Notes under the pieces: model-generated
Databases searched by the model: none
What the model was told of the DNA's origin: nothing
The model's input: only the letters and a program-made list of their open reading frames with translations
Assembly: GCA_035649235.1 (NCBI GenBank)
Contig: DASRJX010000027.1
Span: 1-5,963, forward strand
Source of the DNA: DASRJX01 sp035649235
GTDB lineage: Bacteria > Acidobacteriota > Polarisedimenticolia > Gp22-AA2
Direction: 5' to 3'
DNA length: 5,963 nucleotides
Part shown: in pieces, positions 1-5,843 of the stretch
How the letters are laid out: every line of letters starts with the position of its first letter
Position numbering within the stretch: position 1 is the stretch's first letter
Position numbers and translations under genes: made by a program

Positions 1-114
1 GTCTGCGCGTTGAACGCCTTGCAGAAGTCCATGATGTTGACGCCCTGCTGGCCCCGCCCGTCGGCCCCGCGCTGGGATATGGAGCTTCACGAAGCCGACG
101 ATTTTCTTGGCCAT
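1..114 (-). CDS. rplK: Ribosomal protein L11, 5' part only, frame disrupted
   Basis: L11 builds the GTPase-associated centre of the 50S subunit by binding 23S rRNA. The start is ATG at 114-112, and AGGAG (130-126) overlaps the nusG stop. The first 13 codons read MAKKIVGFVKLHI, a clear L11 N-terminus. The frame then leaves L11: its next codons have no family resemblance, although no stop occurs before the window edge. Recognisable L11 resumes in another frame as GQQGVNIMDFCKAFNAQ, from about position 52 down to the edge. Between the two parts the gene is about 23 nt shorter than the usual L11 (E. coli length recalled from memory), and the conserved PPVGPALG segment lies on the plus strand at 54-76. 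I read this as a local inversion plus deletion, most likely an assembly error, otherwise a broken gene. It follows nusG by 14 nt, as in most bacteria; rplA should follow outside the window. Confidence 0.85.
   Translation of the reverse strand, partial: MAKKIVGFVKLHIPARGRRAGPAGRQHHGLLQGVQRAD
54..76 (+). other. Apparent micro-inversion inside rplK
   Basis: Read on the plus strand, codons from position 54 give PPVGPALG, the conserved L11 segment that normally sits immediately before QQGVNIM. The rest of rplK is on the minus strand, and QQGVNIM is encoded there directly beside this block (positions 53 and below). The inverted piece is bounded by CCC on one side and GGG on the other, a minimal inverted repeat. 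About 23 nt that should encode roughly the PAGKANPA-like stretch are absent. The exact end points are uncertain by a few bases. Confidence 0.75.
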
Positions 115-128
115 GTCCGCCTACTCTC

Positions 129-665
129 CTACAGCTTCTCGACCTTCAGGAAGTCGAGCTCCACCGACGTGGGGCGCCCGAAGATGGTCACCATGACCTT
201 CACCGTGGCGCGGTCGTTGTTCACCTCGTCGACGACGCCCTGGAAGTTGGAGAACGGACCGTCGACGATGCGCACCGAATCCGCCCGCTGGAACTGGAAC
301 TTTGGCTTCGGTTTCTCCGCCGCCACGGAGACCTGGTTGATGATCCGGTCGACCTCCTCCTGGGTGAGGGGGACCGGGGAGGTGGCGCAGCCGACGAACC
401 CGGTCACCTTCGGCGTGTTCTTGACCACGTGCCAGGTGGCGTCGTTCAGCTCCATGTTGATCAGCACGTAGCCCGGGAAGAACTTCTTCTTGGAAATCAC
501 CCGGCTGCCGTCGCGCATCTCCACGACATCCTCGGTGGGGATCAGCACCTCGCCGATGGCCTCGTGCATCCCCAGGGCCTCGGCGCGCTGCTTCAGGCTC
601 TCCCGCACCTTGTTCTCGTAGCCGGAATAGGTGTGCACGATGTACCACTGCTTCGACATGGTCAC
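129..665 (-). CDS. nusG: Transcription elongation/antitermination factor NusG
   Basis: NusG binds RNA polymerase through its N-terminal domain, suppresses pausing, and contacts Rho or ribosomal protein S10 through its C-terminal KOW domain. The product is 178 aa, close to the 181 aa of E. coli. The NGN domain covers about residues 5-115, with WYIVHTYSGYE at 7-17, PTEDVVE at 43-49 and the signature KFFPGYVLINM at 61-71. A linker follows, then the KOW domain at about 125-178, with VRIVDGPFSNFQGVV (131-145) and the ending VELDFLKVEKL. I chose the GTG at 665-663 because GAGGT (676-672) lies 6 nt upstream. ATG at 659-657, two codons later, is the alternative and gives the more usual MSKQWY start. 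The gene begins 9 nt after secE, and its ribosome site overlaps the secE stop, so co-translation is likely. Family assignment is certain; only the start is open. Confidence 0.97.
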   Translation of the reverse strand: MTMSKQWYIVHTYSGYENKVRESLKQRAEALGMHEAIGEVLIPTEDVVEMRDGSRVISKKKFFPGYVLINMELNDATWHVVKNTPKVTGFVGCATSPVPLTQEEVDRIINQVSVAAEKPKPKFQFQRADSVRIVDGPFSNFQGVVDEVNNDRATVKVMVTIFGRPTSVELDFLKVEKL

Positions 666-674
666 CCGGCGACC

Positions 675-893
675 TCACCCCGACAGTTTGAAGATCCACT
701 CAATGACGTGGAACAGGAACGTGTCGACGACGTACAGGTAGGCGGCGAACACGAATATCGTGATGACCACGACCGCGGTCGTCCCCTGGACCTCCGTCTT
801 CGAGGGGAAGGTGGTGCGCTTGAGTTCCCCCCGCACGTCGGTCAGGAAGGACCGCGCCCGCAACCACCATCTCCCGGTGTCCCCGTTCTCCAC
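675..893 (-). CDS. secE: Preprotein translocase subunit SecE
   Basis: SecE is the small inner-membrane subunit that clamps SecY in the SecYEG protein-export channel. The 72-aa product is the short, one-helix type common outside the enterobacteria (E. coli SecE is 127 aa with three helices). Residues 11-35 form the amphipathic cytoplasmic helix with the family pattern ELKRTTFPSKTEV (23-35), where a basic/hydroxyl run is followed by P-S-x-x-E. A single membrane helix covers about 38-62 (TTAVVVITIFVFAAYLYVV and following). The start is GTG at 893-891, with GGAG at 902-899 spaced 5 nt. An in-frame TGA lies seven codons upstream, so no earlier start is possible. The gene lies 26 nt after tRNA-Trp and 9 nt before nusG, the usual secE-nusG pairing. 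Confidence 0.95.
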   Translation of the reverse strand: MENGDTGRWWLRARSFLTDVRGELKRTTFPSKTEVQGTTAVVVITIFVFAAYLYVVDTFLFHVIEWIFKLSG

Positions 894-919
894 TGGTACT
901 CCGCCCTTTCGTCACGTGC

Positions 920-996
920 TGGCAGGCCAGGAGGGATTCGAACCCCCAACATCCGGTTTTGGAGACCGGCGCTCTAGCCGTTCGAGCTACTGGCCT
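920..996 (-). tRNA. trnW: tRNA-Trp, anticodon CCA
   Basis: This gene encodes tryptophan tRNA for UGG codons. The acceptor stem AGGCCAG (996-990) pairs fully with CTGGCCT (930-924). The discriminator is G73 at 923, usual for bacterial tRNA-Trp, and CCA is encoded at 922-920. The anticodon arm is CCGGT-CTCCAAA-ACCGG, placing anticodon CCA at 962-960. The TTCGAAT T-loop is present. The mature body is 74 nt without CCA. It sits between rpmG (30 nt upstream) and secE (26 nt downstream), so it must be cut out of a mixed mRNA/tRNA transcript. Confidence 0.98.
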
Positions 997-1026
997 GCAG
1001 CCCGGTGCCCCGCCGCCCCGGTCCGC

Positions 1027-1176
1027 CTACTTCGTCTCCTTGTGCTGCGTGTGCGCCCGGCAGAAGCGGCAGAACCTCCGGAACTCCAGCTTCTCGGTCG
1101 TCTTCTTACGGTTCTTCGTCGAGACATAGTTCCGGCGCTTGCACTGCGAGCACTGGAACGTGATCAGGTCGCGCAT
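1027..1176 (-). CDS. rpmG: Ribosomal protein L33, zinc-binding form
   Basis: L33 is a small 50S protein near the E site. The product is 49 aa, a typical L33 length. It keeps two CXXC pairs, C9-S-Q-C12 and C36-R-F-C39, so it is the four-cysteine (C+) zinc-ribbon paralogue. It also has the basic segment NYVSTKNRKKT (16-26) and the EFRRFCRFCRAHT pattern (31-43) typical of the family. The start is ATG at 1176-1174, with AGGGG (1188-1184) 7 nt upstream, overlapping the tuf stop codon. An in-frame extension to 1239 lies inside tuf and has an alanine/proline/arginine-rich sequence unlike L33, so I did not use it. The tuf-rpmG gap is only 10 nt, indicating co-transcription. The tuf-rpmG-tRNA-Trp-secE order is known from several bacterial phyla but not from E. 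coli. Confidence 0.95.
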   Translation of the reverse strand: MRDLITFQCSQCKRRNYVSTKNRKKTTEKLEFRRFCRFCRAHTQHKETK

Positions 1177-1186
1177 CGCAGGTCCC

Positions 1187-2374
<1,188 letters not shown>

Positions 2375-2391
2375 CTCGCTCCTCCAGCGTT

Positions 2392-2417
2392 GCGGCGCGG
2401 CCGAAAGGCCGCCGCGC
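2392..2417 (-). other. Hairpin just upstream of the tuf ribosome site
   Basis: A 6-bp perfect stem, GCGGCC/GGCCGC (2397-2402 with 2407-2412), closes a four-base loop. Three more pairs follow beyond a 2x2 mismatch. On the transcribed strand the loop reads UUUC. The hairpin ends 6 nt before the GGAGG that starts tuf translation. No T-run follows, so it is unlikely to be an intrinsic terminator. It may shield the ribosome site or act as a processing element; that is inference only. Confidence 0.4.
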
Positions 2418-2457
2418 CTTCGCCTAGCCTGTCCGTGTTGTCGACCGGTCCGCGTGA

Positions 2458-2488
2458 GCGGGGCGCGCACAGCACCGAAGCGCCCCGC
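2458..2488 (-). other. Perfect GC-rich hairpin between tRNA-Thr(GGU) and tuf
   Basis: A 9-bp perfect stem, GCGGGGCGC (2458-2466) with GCGCCCCGC (2480-2488), encloses a 13-nt loop. It begins 10 nt after the encoded CCA of tRNA-Thr(GGU). There is no T-run on either side, so a Rho-independent terminator is not supported. A role in separating tRNA from tuf mRNA, or in stabilising the processed tuf 5' end, is plausible but unproven. Confidence 0.4.
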
Positions 2489-2498
2489 GGTCGGAGCG

Positions 2499-2573
2499 TG
2501 GAGCCCACGACCGGGATCGAACCGGTGACCCCCTCCTTACCAAGGAGGTGCTCTACCACTGAGCCACGTGGGC
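2499..2573 (-). tRNA. trnT: tRNA-Thr, anticodon GGT
   Basis: This is a threonine tRNA for ACC/ACU codons. The acceptor stem is GCCCACG (2573-2567) with CGTGGGC (2509-2503), perfectly paired. The discriminator is U73 (2502) and CCA is encoded at 2501-2499. The anticodon arm is CCTCC-TTGGTAA-GGAGG, with GGT at 2541-2539. G1-C72 and C2-G71, the pairs E. coli ThrRS is known to read, are present. The body is 72 nt. It is the last tRNA before tuf, the position of thrT in E. coli, and lies 16 nt after the tRNA-Gly CCA. Confidence 0.98.
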
Positions 2574-2589
2574 GACCTCGCACTCGCGC

Positions 2590-2664
2590 TGGAGCGGGAA
2601 ACGGGATTCGAACCCGCGACCCTCAGCTTGGAAGGCTGACGCTCTACCCCTGAGCTACTCCCGC
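2590..2664 (-). tRNA. trnG: tRNA-Gly, anticodon TCC
   Basis: This is a glycine tRNA for GGA/GGG codons. The acceptor stem is GCGGGAG (2664-2658) with TTCCCGC (2600-2594), including one G-U pair at its base. The discriminator is U73 (2593) and CCA is encoded at 2592-2590. The anticodon arm is TCAGC-CTTCCAA-GCTGA, with TCC at 2632-2630. The TTCGAAT T-loop is present. The body is 72 nt. It occupies the glyT position of the E. coli thrU-tyrU-glyT-thrT set. Confidence 0.98.
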
Positions 2665-2682
2665 TCCGCCGCCGACGGCCAC

Positions 2683-2709
2683 AACGCGACGGCGCCCGCG
2701 CGCCGCGTT
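2683..2709 (-). other. Intergenic hairpin between tRNA-Tyr and tRNA-Gly
   Basis: On the minus strand AACGCGGCG (2709-2701) can pair with CGTCGCGTT (2691-2683) over 9 bp with one G-U pair, leaving a 9-nt GC-rich loop. It lies in the 77-nt spacer, the widest gap in the tRNA cluster. No T-run follows. It may simply reflect GC-rich spacer sequence, or aid separation of the tRNA precursors. Confidence 0.3.
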
Positions 2710-2741
2710 ACGGCCGCTCCTTAATCCCGCATGTCCTCCGC

Positions 2742-2826
2742 TGGTGGGGAGAGGAGGATTCGAACCTCCGAAGCCATAGGCGGCAGATTTACAGTCTGCT
2801 CCCTTTGACCACTCGGGAATCTCCCC
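2742..2826 (-). tRNA. trnY: tRNA-Tyr, anticodon GTA
   Basis: This is tyrosine tRNA. The acceptor stem GGGGAGA (2826-2820) pairs fully with TCTCCCC (2752-2746). The discriminator is A73 (2745) and CCA is encoded at 2744-2742. The anticodon arm is GCAGA-CTGTAAA-TCTGC, with GTA at 2792-2790. The body is 82 nt with an extended variable arm between the anticodon and T stems, the class II shape expected of bacterial tRNA-Tyr. It corresponds to the tyrU position in E. coli. Confidence 0.98.
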
Positions 2827-2885
2827 GCACACAATCGGATCCTCTCGCCGCGCCAGCCCTCGCGTGAACCCTGTTCCCGCGGGCG

Positions 2886-2960
2886 TGGAGCTGGCGAAGG
2901 GATTTGAACCCCCGACCCGCTGATTACAAATCAGCTGCTCTACCCCTGAGCTACGCCAGC
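2886..2960 (-). tRNA. trnT: tRNA-Thr, anticodon TGT
   Basis: This is a threonine tRNA for ACA and probably ACG codons. The acceptor stem is GCTGGCG (2960-2954) with CGCCAGC (2896-2890), perfectly paired. The discriminator is U73 (2889) and CCA is encoded at 2888-2886. The anticodon arm is GCTGA-TTTGTAA-TCAGC, with TGT at 2928-2926. The T stem has two G-U pairs and the T-loop is TTCAAAT. The body is 72 nt. It is the first gene of the tRNA cluster, in the thrU position, 65 nt after the end of rlmB. Confidence 0.98.
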
Positions 2961-2974
2961 CTGGAAAGCGCGAA

Positions 2975-3004
2975 ATGCTATCACACGATCTCTTTTCGCT
3001 GCAA
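2975..3004 (-). promoter_or_regulatory. Possible sigma-70-type promoter for the tRNA-tuf operon
   Basis: The 65-nt gap between rlmB and tRNA-Thr is clearly richer in A and T than its surroundings. On the minus strand it holds TTGCAG (3004-2999) as a weak -35 and, after 18 nt, TAGCAT (2980-2975) as a -10, preceded by TG one base before it (extended -10). A GC-rich stretch (CGCG) follows the -10, the discriminator type associated with stringent control of stable-RNA promoters. Start would fall around 2968, just before the tRNA. The hexamers match consensus only partly. Confidence 0.4.
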
Positions 3005-3025
3005 GACCTTCTCCCATATCACTTA

Positions 3026-3763
3026 TCACTCCTTGGCACGACGCTGCCGGATCGCCTCGAACAGGGCCACCCCCGCGGCCACCGACAGGTTGAGGGAGGC
3101 CGAGCCGGGGCCGACCGGGATCCCCAGGATGGCGTCGCAGTGCTCCCGGGCGAGCCTCCTCAACCCCTTCCCCTCCGCCCCGAGGACCAGGGCCACGGGC
3201 AACTTCAGGTCAAATCCGCCCCAGATAGGATTCCCCCCCTCGGCCAGTCCGATCACCCAGATGCCTCGCTCCTTGAGCCTCTCCAGGAAGGCGACGACGT
3301 TCGCGAGCCGCGCCACCGGAAAGCGCAGGGCGGTGCCGGCGGAGGCCTTCAGGCTGCCCGGGGAGAGGCCCGCCGCCCGGTGGGCCGGCAGGAAGAGGCC
3401 GCCCGCCCCGAAAGCCGCCGCCGACCGGATGACCGCTCCGAGGTTATGAGGATCCTCCACACCGTCGAGAACCAGGAGGAGCGCCGGCTGTCCGGCCTGC
3501 TCGAGGACCTGCTCGGCGTCGGCGTAGCCCGCCTCCGCGATGAGAGCCACGATCCCCTGATGGCTGGCGCCGGATCCGGCCAGGCGGTCGACCGCGCGCA
3601 GCGGCTGGCGCAGCACGGGGATTCTCGCCCGCCGGGCCGCCTCGAGCACCTCCCGCAGCCGGGCGTCCTCCCGCCCGCTCGTCGCCACGACCCTCTGGAC
3701 CTTCCCGGGCGTGGCCTGCAGGGCCTCGAGCACGGCGTGAAGCCCATGGATCCACTGGCTCAT
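3026..3763 (-). CDS. rlmB: 23S rRNA (guanosine-2'-O-)-methyltransferase, TrmH/SpoU family
   Basis: RlmB-type enzymes use S-adenosylmethionine to methylate the ribose of a guanosine in the 23S peptidyl-transferase loop (G2251 in E. coli). The product is 245 aa, close to the 243 aa of E. coli RlmB. Residues 1-85 form the small RNA-binding domain, with IHGLHAVLEAL (5-15) and HQG (68-70). The SPOUT domain has motif 1 DPHNLGAVIRSAAAFG (104-119) with the key N107 and R113, motif 2 VLGAEGKGL (193-201), and motif 3 IPVGPGSASLNLSVAAG (215-231) with N225, which form the knotted cofactor site. The start ATG (3763-3761) overlaps the gltX stop as ATGA, with AGGA about 8 nt upstream. The longer in-frame extension to 4192 lies inside gltX and is rejected. 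The gene ends with tandem stops TGATAA. RlmB is the best subfamily fit; a related SpoU enzyme with another target cannot be excluded. Confidence 0.92.
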   Translation of the reverse strand: MSQWIHGLHAVLEALQATPGKVQRVVATSGREDARLREVLEAARRARIPVLRQPLRAVDRLAGSGASHQGIVALIAEAGYADAEQVLEQAGQPALLLVLDGVEDPHNLGAVIRSAAAFGAGGLFLPAHRAAGLSPGSLKASAGTALRFPVARLANVVAFLERLKERGIWVIGLAEGGNPIWGGFDLKLPVALVLGAEGKGLRRLAREHCDAILGIPVGPGSASLNLSVAAGVALFEAIRQRRAKE

Positions 3764-5286
3764 GCGCCGGTTCCTGAGGTCGCCCCGAGCAACCCGCGCG
3801 CCCTGTCGCCGCACGAGACCACCGGCCTCGGAAGGTCGAGGCGGCTCCCCTCGTCGAGGAGCGGCAGGAGGCGGACGAGCTCGGGCCCCGAAGCCCGTCC
3901 CGTGAATCCGACCCGGATCGGATGGTACAGGTCCCTCCCTTTGGCGCCGGTCCGGCGCCTCACCTCCGTCGCCAGGGCCTGGAACGCGGACGCCGTCAGC
4001 GGGATTTCCGGGAGGTGCGCGAGCGCCGTCTCGATGACGGATCGCGATCGCGCCTCGTGGAGCGCCTCCCGGACCTCTGGATCGCCGAGGGATGCCTGGA
4101 CCTCGAACTCGAAGACGAGCGACGTCTCCCGAGGCAGATCGGCGAAACGCGCCAGCCTCTCGGAATAGAGCGCCGCCAGCCGCTCGACCCACGTCGAGAC
4201 CGGCGGGGTCACGGGGAGGCGGAGCAGGCCGGCCCGGACCAGGTGCTCGACCGCTGGCGGCCCCAGGATCTCCGGCGCCATGCGGGCGATGTGGCGCATC
4301 GAGAGGGCGTCGAGTTTCTGCTGGTCGAAGACCGCCGGGGCCTTCGAGACGCGCCCCAGGTCGAACGTGGCTATGAGCTCCTCGCGGCTCAGGAAGTCGG
4401 CGCCGGTCGGGGCCGACCAGCCGAGGAGCGCCAGATGGTTCAGGAGCGCCTCCGGCGGATAGCCCGCCTCCCTGAAGGCGTCGACCGAGGCCGCGCCTTC
4501 CCTCTTGCTGAGGGGCGCCCCGCCGGGCGCCGTGATCAGCGGCAGGTGGGAAAAGGCCGGGAGGGATGGCGCGCCCATCGCCTGATAAGTCAGGATCTGC
4601 CGCGGCGTGTTCGACAGGTGGTCGTCGCCGCGGATGACGTGCGTGATCCGCATCGCCAGATCGTCGACCACGACCGCGAAGTTGTAGGCCGGCGAACCGT
4701 CCCGCCGCAGCAGGACGTGATCGCCGATCTGCGACACGGGAAACCGGATCGTCCCCCTGACGATGTCCTCGAACTCCACCACCTCGCTTGTGCCCGCGAC
4801 GGCGGCCACGTCGAGGCGCAGGGCGGACGGGTCCCCGCGCTCCCGGCGGAGCCTCGCCTCCTGCCGCCCGAGGGCCCGGCAGCGGCCGGAGTAGAGCGAA
4901 GCCTGGCCTGCCTCGCGTTTGCGCGCGCGCTCCTCCTCGAGGAGCGACAGGCCGCAGAAGCAGGGATAGGCGAGGCCGCGGGCCACGAGATCCTCCGCCC
5001 GGTCGCGATACGAAGCCGTGCGCTCCGACTGACGGTACGGCCCGAACCCACCGCCCACCTCGACCCCTTCATCCCAGCCGAGGCCGAGCCACCTCATGTT
5101 CTCCAGGAGCTGCGCCTCGTGCGCCGGGGTCGAGCGCTCCCTGTCGGTGTCCTCGATGCGCAGGACGAAGACGCCGTTGTGCTTTCGGGCGAACAGCCAG
5201 TTGAACAGGGCGGTGCGCGCGTTGCCGACGTGCAGGGCCCCGGTCGGCGAGGGAGCGAAGCGGACCCGGGGAGAGGGGCCGCTCAT
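3760..5286 (-). CDS. gltX: Glutamyl-tRNA synthetase
   Basis: GltX charges tRNA-Glu with glutamate, and in bacteria lacking GlnRS also tRNA-Gln. This is a class I synthetase of 508 aa, somewhat longer than the 471 aa of E. coli. The Rossmann fold starts at once with RFAPSPTGALHVGNARTALF (9-28), where HVGN (19-22) is the HIGH motif. RIEDTD (43-48) and RGDDHLSNTPRQIL (219-232) are family signatures. The second ATP motif reads APLSKREGA (257-265), with proline replacing the first lysine of KLSKR. A zinc-site remnant is C109-x-C111-x24-C136, but the fourth ligand, His in E. coli, is Ala138. The anticodon-binding region covers about 330-508 and contains GAKGRDLYHPIRVGFTG (447-463). ATG at 5286-5284 overlaps the ispF stop as ATGA, and its own TGA overlaps rlmB the same way. 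Whether it is discriminating or charges both tRNAs cannot be told from here. Confidence 0.96.
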   Translation of the reverse strand: MSGPSPRVRFAPSPTGALHVGNARTALFNWLFARKHNGVFVLRIEDTDRERSTPAHEAQLLENMRWLGLGWDEGVEVGGGFGPYRQSERTASYRDRAEDLVARGLAYPCFCGLSLLEEERARKREAGQASLYSGRCRALGRQEARLRRERGDPSALRLDVAAVAGTSEVVEFEDIVRGTIRFPVSQIGDHVLLRRDGSPAYNFAVVVDDLAMRITHVIRGDDHLSNTPRQILTYQAMGAPSLPAFSHLPLITAPGGAPLSKREGAASVDAFREAGYPPEALLNHLALLGWSAPTGADFLSREELIATFDLGRVSKAPAVFDQQKLDALSMRHIARMAPEILGPPAVEHLVRAGLLRLPVTPPVSTWVERLAALYSERLARFADLPRETSLVFEFEVQASLGDPEVREALHEARSRSVIETALAHLPEIPLTASAFQALATEVRRRTGAKGRDLYHPIRVGFTGRASGPELVRLLPLLDEGSRLDLPRPVVSCGDRARGLLGATSGTGA

Positions 5287-5843
5287 CGGCGCGCCGGCCC
5301 CGGCTCCGGGCGGACCAGCAGAAGGAGGACCACGGCCTGCGCGGCGATCCCTTCCCGGCGTCCGATGGCTCCCAGCCCTTCGAAGCGCTTCGCCTTGACG
5401 GAGACGTCCCCCGCGTCGCAGCCGAGTGCTTTCGCCAGCCGGCGGCGCATCGCCTGGAGGTGCGGACCGAGGCGCGGCGTCTCCGCCAGCAGGACCGTGT
5501 CCAGGTTGCCCAGCCGGAAGCCGCGCCCCCTCGCCTCGCGCATGACGTCGCGCAGGAAGGCGAGGCTGCTCCGTCCCGCGTGCCGCGGATCGGAGGCGGG
5601 GAAGCGGATCCCCATGTCCGGAAGGCCGATCGCCCCCAGGAGAGCGTCGCAGACGGCGTGCGCCAGGACGTCGGCGTCGGAGTGGCCGCGCAGTCCGGCG
5701 CCGCCCTTCAACCGCACGCCTCCCAGCACCAGACGCCGCCGTGGGTCGAACGGGTGGACGTCGAACCCGCAGCCGACGCGAAACGGGGCGCCGGTCGCCG
5801 GCCGCCGCCCGTCGCGACGCTCAGCCACCGACGGCCGATCCAT
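5283..5843 (-). CDS. ispF: 2-C-methyl-D-erythritol 2,4-cyclodiphosphate synthase
   Basis: IspF closes the cyclodiphosphate ring of MEcPP in the non-mevalonate isoprenoid pathway, acting as a cytosolic trimer with a metal ion at each subunit interface. The product is 186 aa, about 25 longer than E. coli IspF because of a charged N-terminal extension (1-20) with no family match. The core begins at FRVGCGFDVHPF (21-32), with metal ligands D28 and H30. GHSDADVLAHAVCDALLGAIGL (53-74) carries the third ligand H54. Further signatures are GNLDTVLLAETPRL (112-125) and KAKRFEGLGAIGRREGIA (150-167). The start at 5843 overlaps the end of ispD by 23 bp and has only a weak AGG close by. GTG at 5828-5826, five codons later, is an alternative, so the true start is uncertain. 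The stop overlaps gltX. Function is clear from the intact catalytic motifs. Confidence 0.94.
   Translation of the reverse strand: MDRPSVAERRDGRRPATGAPFRVGCGFDVHPFDPRRRLVLGGVRLKGGAGLRGHSDADVLAHAVCDALLGAIGLPDMGIRFPASDPRHAGRSSLAFLRDVMREARGRGFRLGNLDTVLLAETPRLGPHLQAMRRRLAKALGCDAGDVSVKAKRFEGLGAIGRREGIAAQAVVLLLLVRPEPGPARR

Noticed and set aside
121..699. 192-codon minus-strand frame over nusG
   Set aside because: It overlaps nusG in another frame; the nusG frame has the NGN and KOW signatures, whereas this one is Arg/Gly-rich with no family match.
2375..2470. 32-residue N-terminal extension of EF-Tu
   Set aside because: It is Arg-rich, covers the leader hairpins and has no EF-Tu similarity. ATG at 2374 has a strong GGAGG and gives the normal 395 aa.
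2392..2488. Intrinsic terminators between tRNA-Thr and tuf
   Set aside because: The hairpins are strong but neither is followed by a T-run on the transcribed strand.
3764..4192. N-terminal extension of rlmB by about 143 residues
   Set aside because: The extra sequence is inside gltX in another frame and low in complexity. The ATG at 3763 gives normal RlmB length and an ATGA coupling with gltX.
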